A DNA stretch of 64,000 bases from Plotosus lineatus. Lineage: Eukaryota; Chordata; Actinopteri; Siluriformes; Plotosidae. How positions within the stretch are numbered: the stretch's first letter is position 1; the number at the start of each line of letters is the position of its first letter. Under the pieces are notes generated by a model. It was not told where the DNA came from and made no database searches. It worked only from the letters and a program-made list of their open reading frames with translations. The DNA lies in the NCBI GenBank assembly GCA_024760905.1, contig CM045733.1:15436001-15500000 (forward strand), in the 5' to 3' direction. The position numbers and the translations under genes were made by a program. Below are positions 62,831 to 64,000 of this stretch, one piece after another.

Positions 62831-63723
62831 AACTGTATGTACACCTCTGTGACACATGATGCTGCCAACGGCATCTTTTTACAAACTGCCCCCAGGAGCA
62901 TATTCATCACCCTCGGAGGGAAAGCTATCCACCTGTTTTTATGCATGTGTTTCCAGACATATGATTGGCTGGTGATCACGTTAAATGACAGGGTGGTGAA
63001 GGTATGCCTCTCTCTCTCAGTGACAGCTCAGCCAATTATATCCAATGGACTTCCAGTTGCGGATGCATCAACCTGTGAGCTCCAGCTTTATATAGCCATG
63101 CACCATGTTGATTGCGGCACAACTCTGGAGTCTTATTTTAGGTATGTAAACATTTTTATTTATTTTACTTTTTGCAATGTTCATAGTTGATGTGTTCGCA
63201 ATTAAATAAACTGATTAAACATGCTCCATTACGTTACCGAAGGTCTTCACAAAATCATTTAATTCCTCAGTAAATAAAGGCATGGAGACGATCATGTTAA
63301 TCAACTGGAGCATTTGAAAAGATCGCAGTCCTACATTATACATTCCCCGTATAGCAGATGATTAATACCTTTAGCATAACCTGCTAACGTTCCCAGGGCC
63401 CACAGCATCATAAGGAACCGGAGACCTGACCAAAGTTCATGCAAGGACTCATGGGAGGCAGATATAAGCTGGATAAAGAGATCTGAAATGCATTAAAGAA
63501 TCGATCCTTTCTCTCATCCTTCCTTTACGTTTCGCACACGTGGCTCAAAACTTAACATCCGAGTCGTCTCTGCCCTTGAGCGACCCGTTTTTGTGAGCAG
63601 GAGGAAATTACATGGTTTTCCATTAGCCAGTCTAATTTGTTTGACAGCATACCTGAGGATATGAAACCTATTTTATCCTTTATATATATGTGTTAATTAC
63701 TCAAGAGCTTCACCTGCAATGAA

Positions 63724-63726
<3 letters not shown>

Positions 63727-63762
<36 letters not shown>
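63727..63762. repeat. (CA)n microsatellite
   Basis: 18 CA units. Confidence 0.92.
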
Positions 63763-63763
<1 letters not shown>

Positions 63764-63859
63764 AATTTCTGACTTTTTTTTTGCACATTTGTCACCGTCA
63801 TCCATTTTAGATCAAGCACACCTAAATATTATACAAATATAAAACACAAGGAAACACAA

Positions 63860-64000
63860 AATGTAGTTTTCAGTGCCAATTGCATTTATTAAGGAGGGGG
63901 GGAAACATCAAGGGCCTGTGTGAATAAGTAATTGCCCCCCTAAACCTAATAGCTGGTTGAACCACCTTTTTCAGCAATAACTGCAGTCAAGCGTTTGTGA
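63860..64000 (-). mobile_element. Tc1-like element, one end (continues beyond window)
   Basis: Reads gtgtgaataagtaattgccc, then agctggttgaaccacc and agcaataactgcagtcaag, a string seen at the transposase C-terminal side of a common fish Tc1-like element. Only the edge is inside the window. Confidence 0.65.

Noticed and set aside
62837..63190. 117-codon plus-strand frame
   Set aside because: No recognised domain, no splice or start context I can support, and it begins just after a SINE fragment. Left as unproven rather than called a gene.

Overview
The window is a piece of a vertebrate genome, almost certainly a ray-finned (teleost-type) fish. It has spliced exons of a vertebrate gene, long (CA)n and (TA)n microsatellites, tRNA-derived SINEs of fish type, Tc1/mariner, Tigger and hAT elements, and three kinds of LINE. 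I see no prokaryotic genes, operons or CRISPR arrays. I cannot name the species.

One host gene is recognisable, on the minus strand: a TMTC1-like gene (transmembrane O-mannosyltransferase targeting cadherins). Seven internal exons lie at 55234-55161, 55060-54884, 16905-16824, 16742-16639, 12988-12910, 12802-12692 and 4482-4361. Their reading phases chain from exon to exon and give about 250 codons of the multi-pass membrane region. All introns are GT-AG except the one after 16639, which appears to be GC-AG. The 5' exons (beyond 55234) and the exons after 4361, including the C-terminal TPR exons, were not found here. Most of the window is therefore intron, dominated by one intron of about 38.0 kb (16906-54883).

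The introns are filled with nested mobile elements. (1) Ten copies of one ~490-bp TA-flanked, Tigger-like MITE family (M1). (2) Several other Tigger-type elements, four of which keep transposase DNA-binding-domain remnants. (3) Four hAT-type elements with 8-bp target duplications. (4) Four RTE-clade LINE copies; one (A) is split by a 3.9-kb TA-flanked element that itself carries a second RTE copy (B). (5) An AT-rich Jockey/CR1-group LINE (about 26780-29020) with only one frameshift and one stop, unlike the other elements in codon use. (6) A nearly full-length, GC-rich L2/CR1-group LINE (35966-39440, minus). (7) Many tRNA-derived SINEs, some ending in the RTE 3' tail.

The most unusual structure is 51140-53630: two inverted copies of a Tigger element, each flanked by a near-perfect palindrome. 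Each palindrome arm carries a sequence that fits a minimal hammerhead ribozyme of the type known from Penelope-like retroelements.

Open stretches between these elements show AT-rich intron sequence in which I recognise nothing. I did not find a new multi-gene system. The strongest leads are the hammerhead palindromes in an inverted duplication, the possible horizontally acquired LINE, and the SINE/RTE tail sharing.
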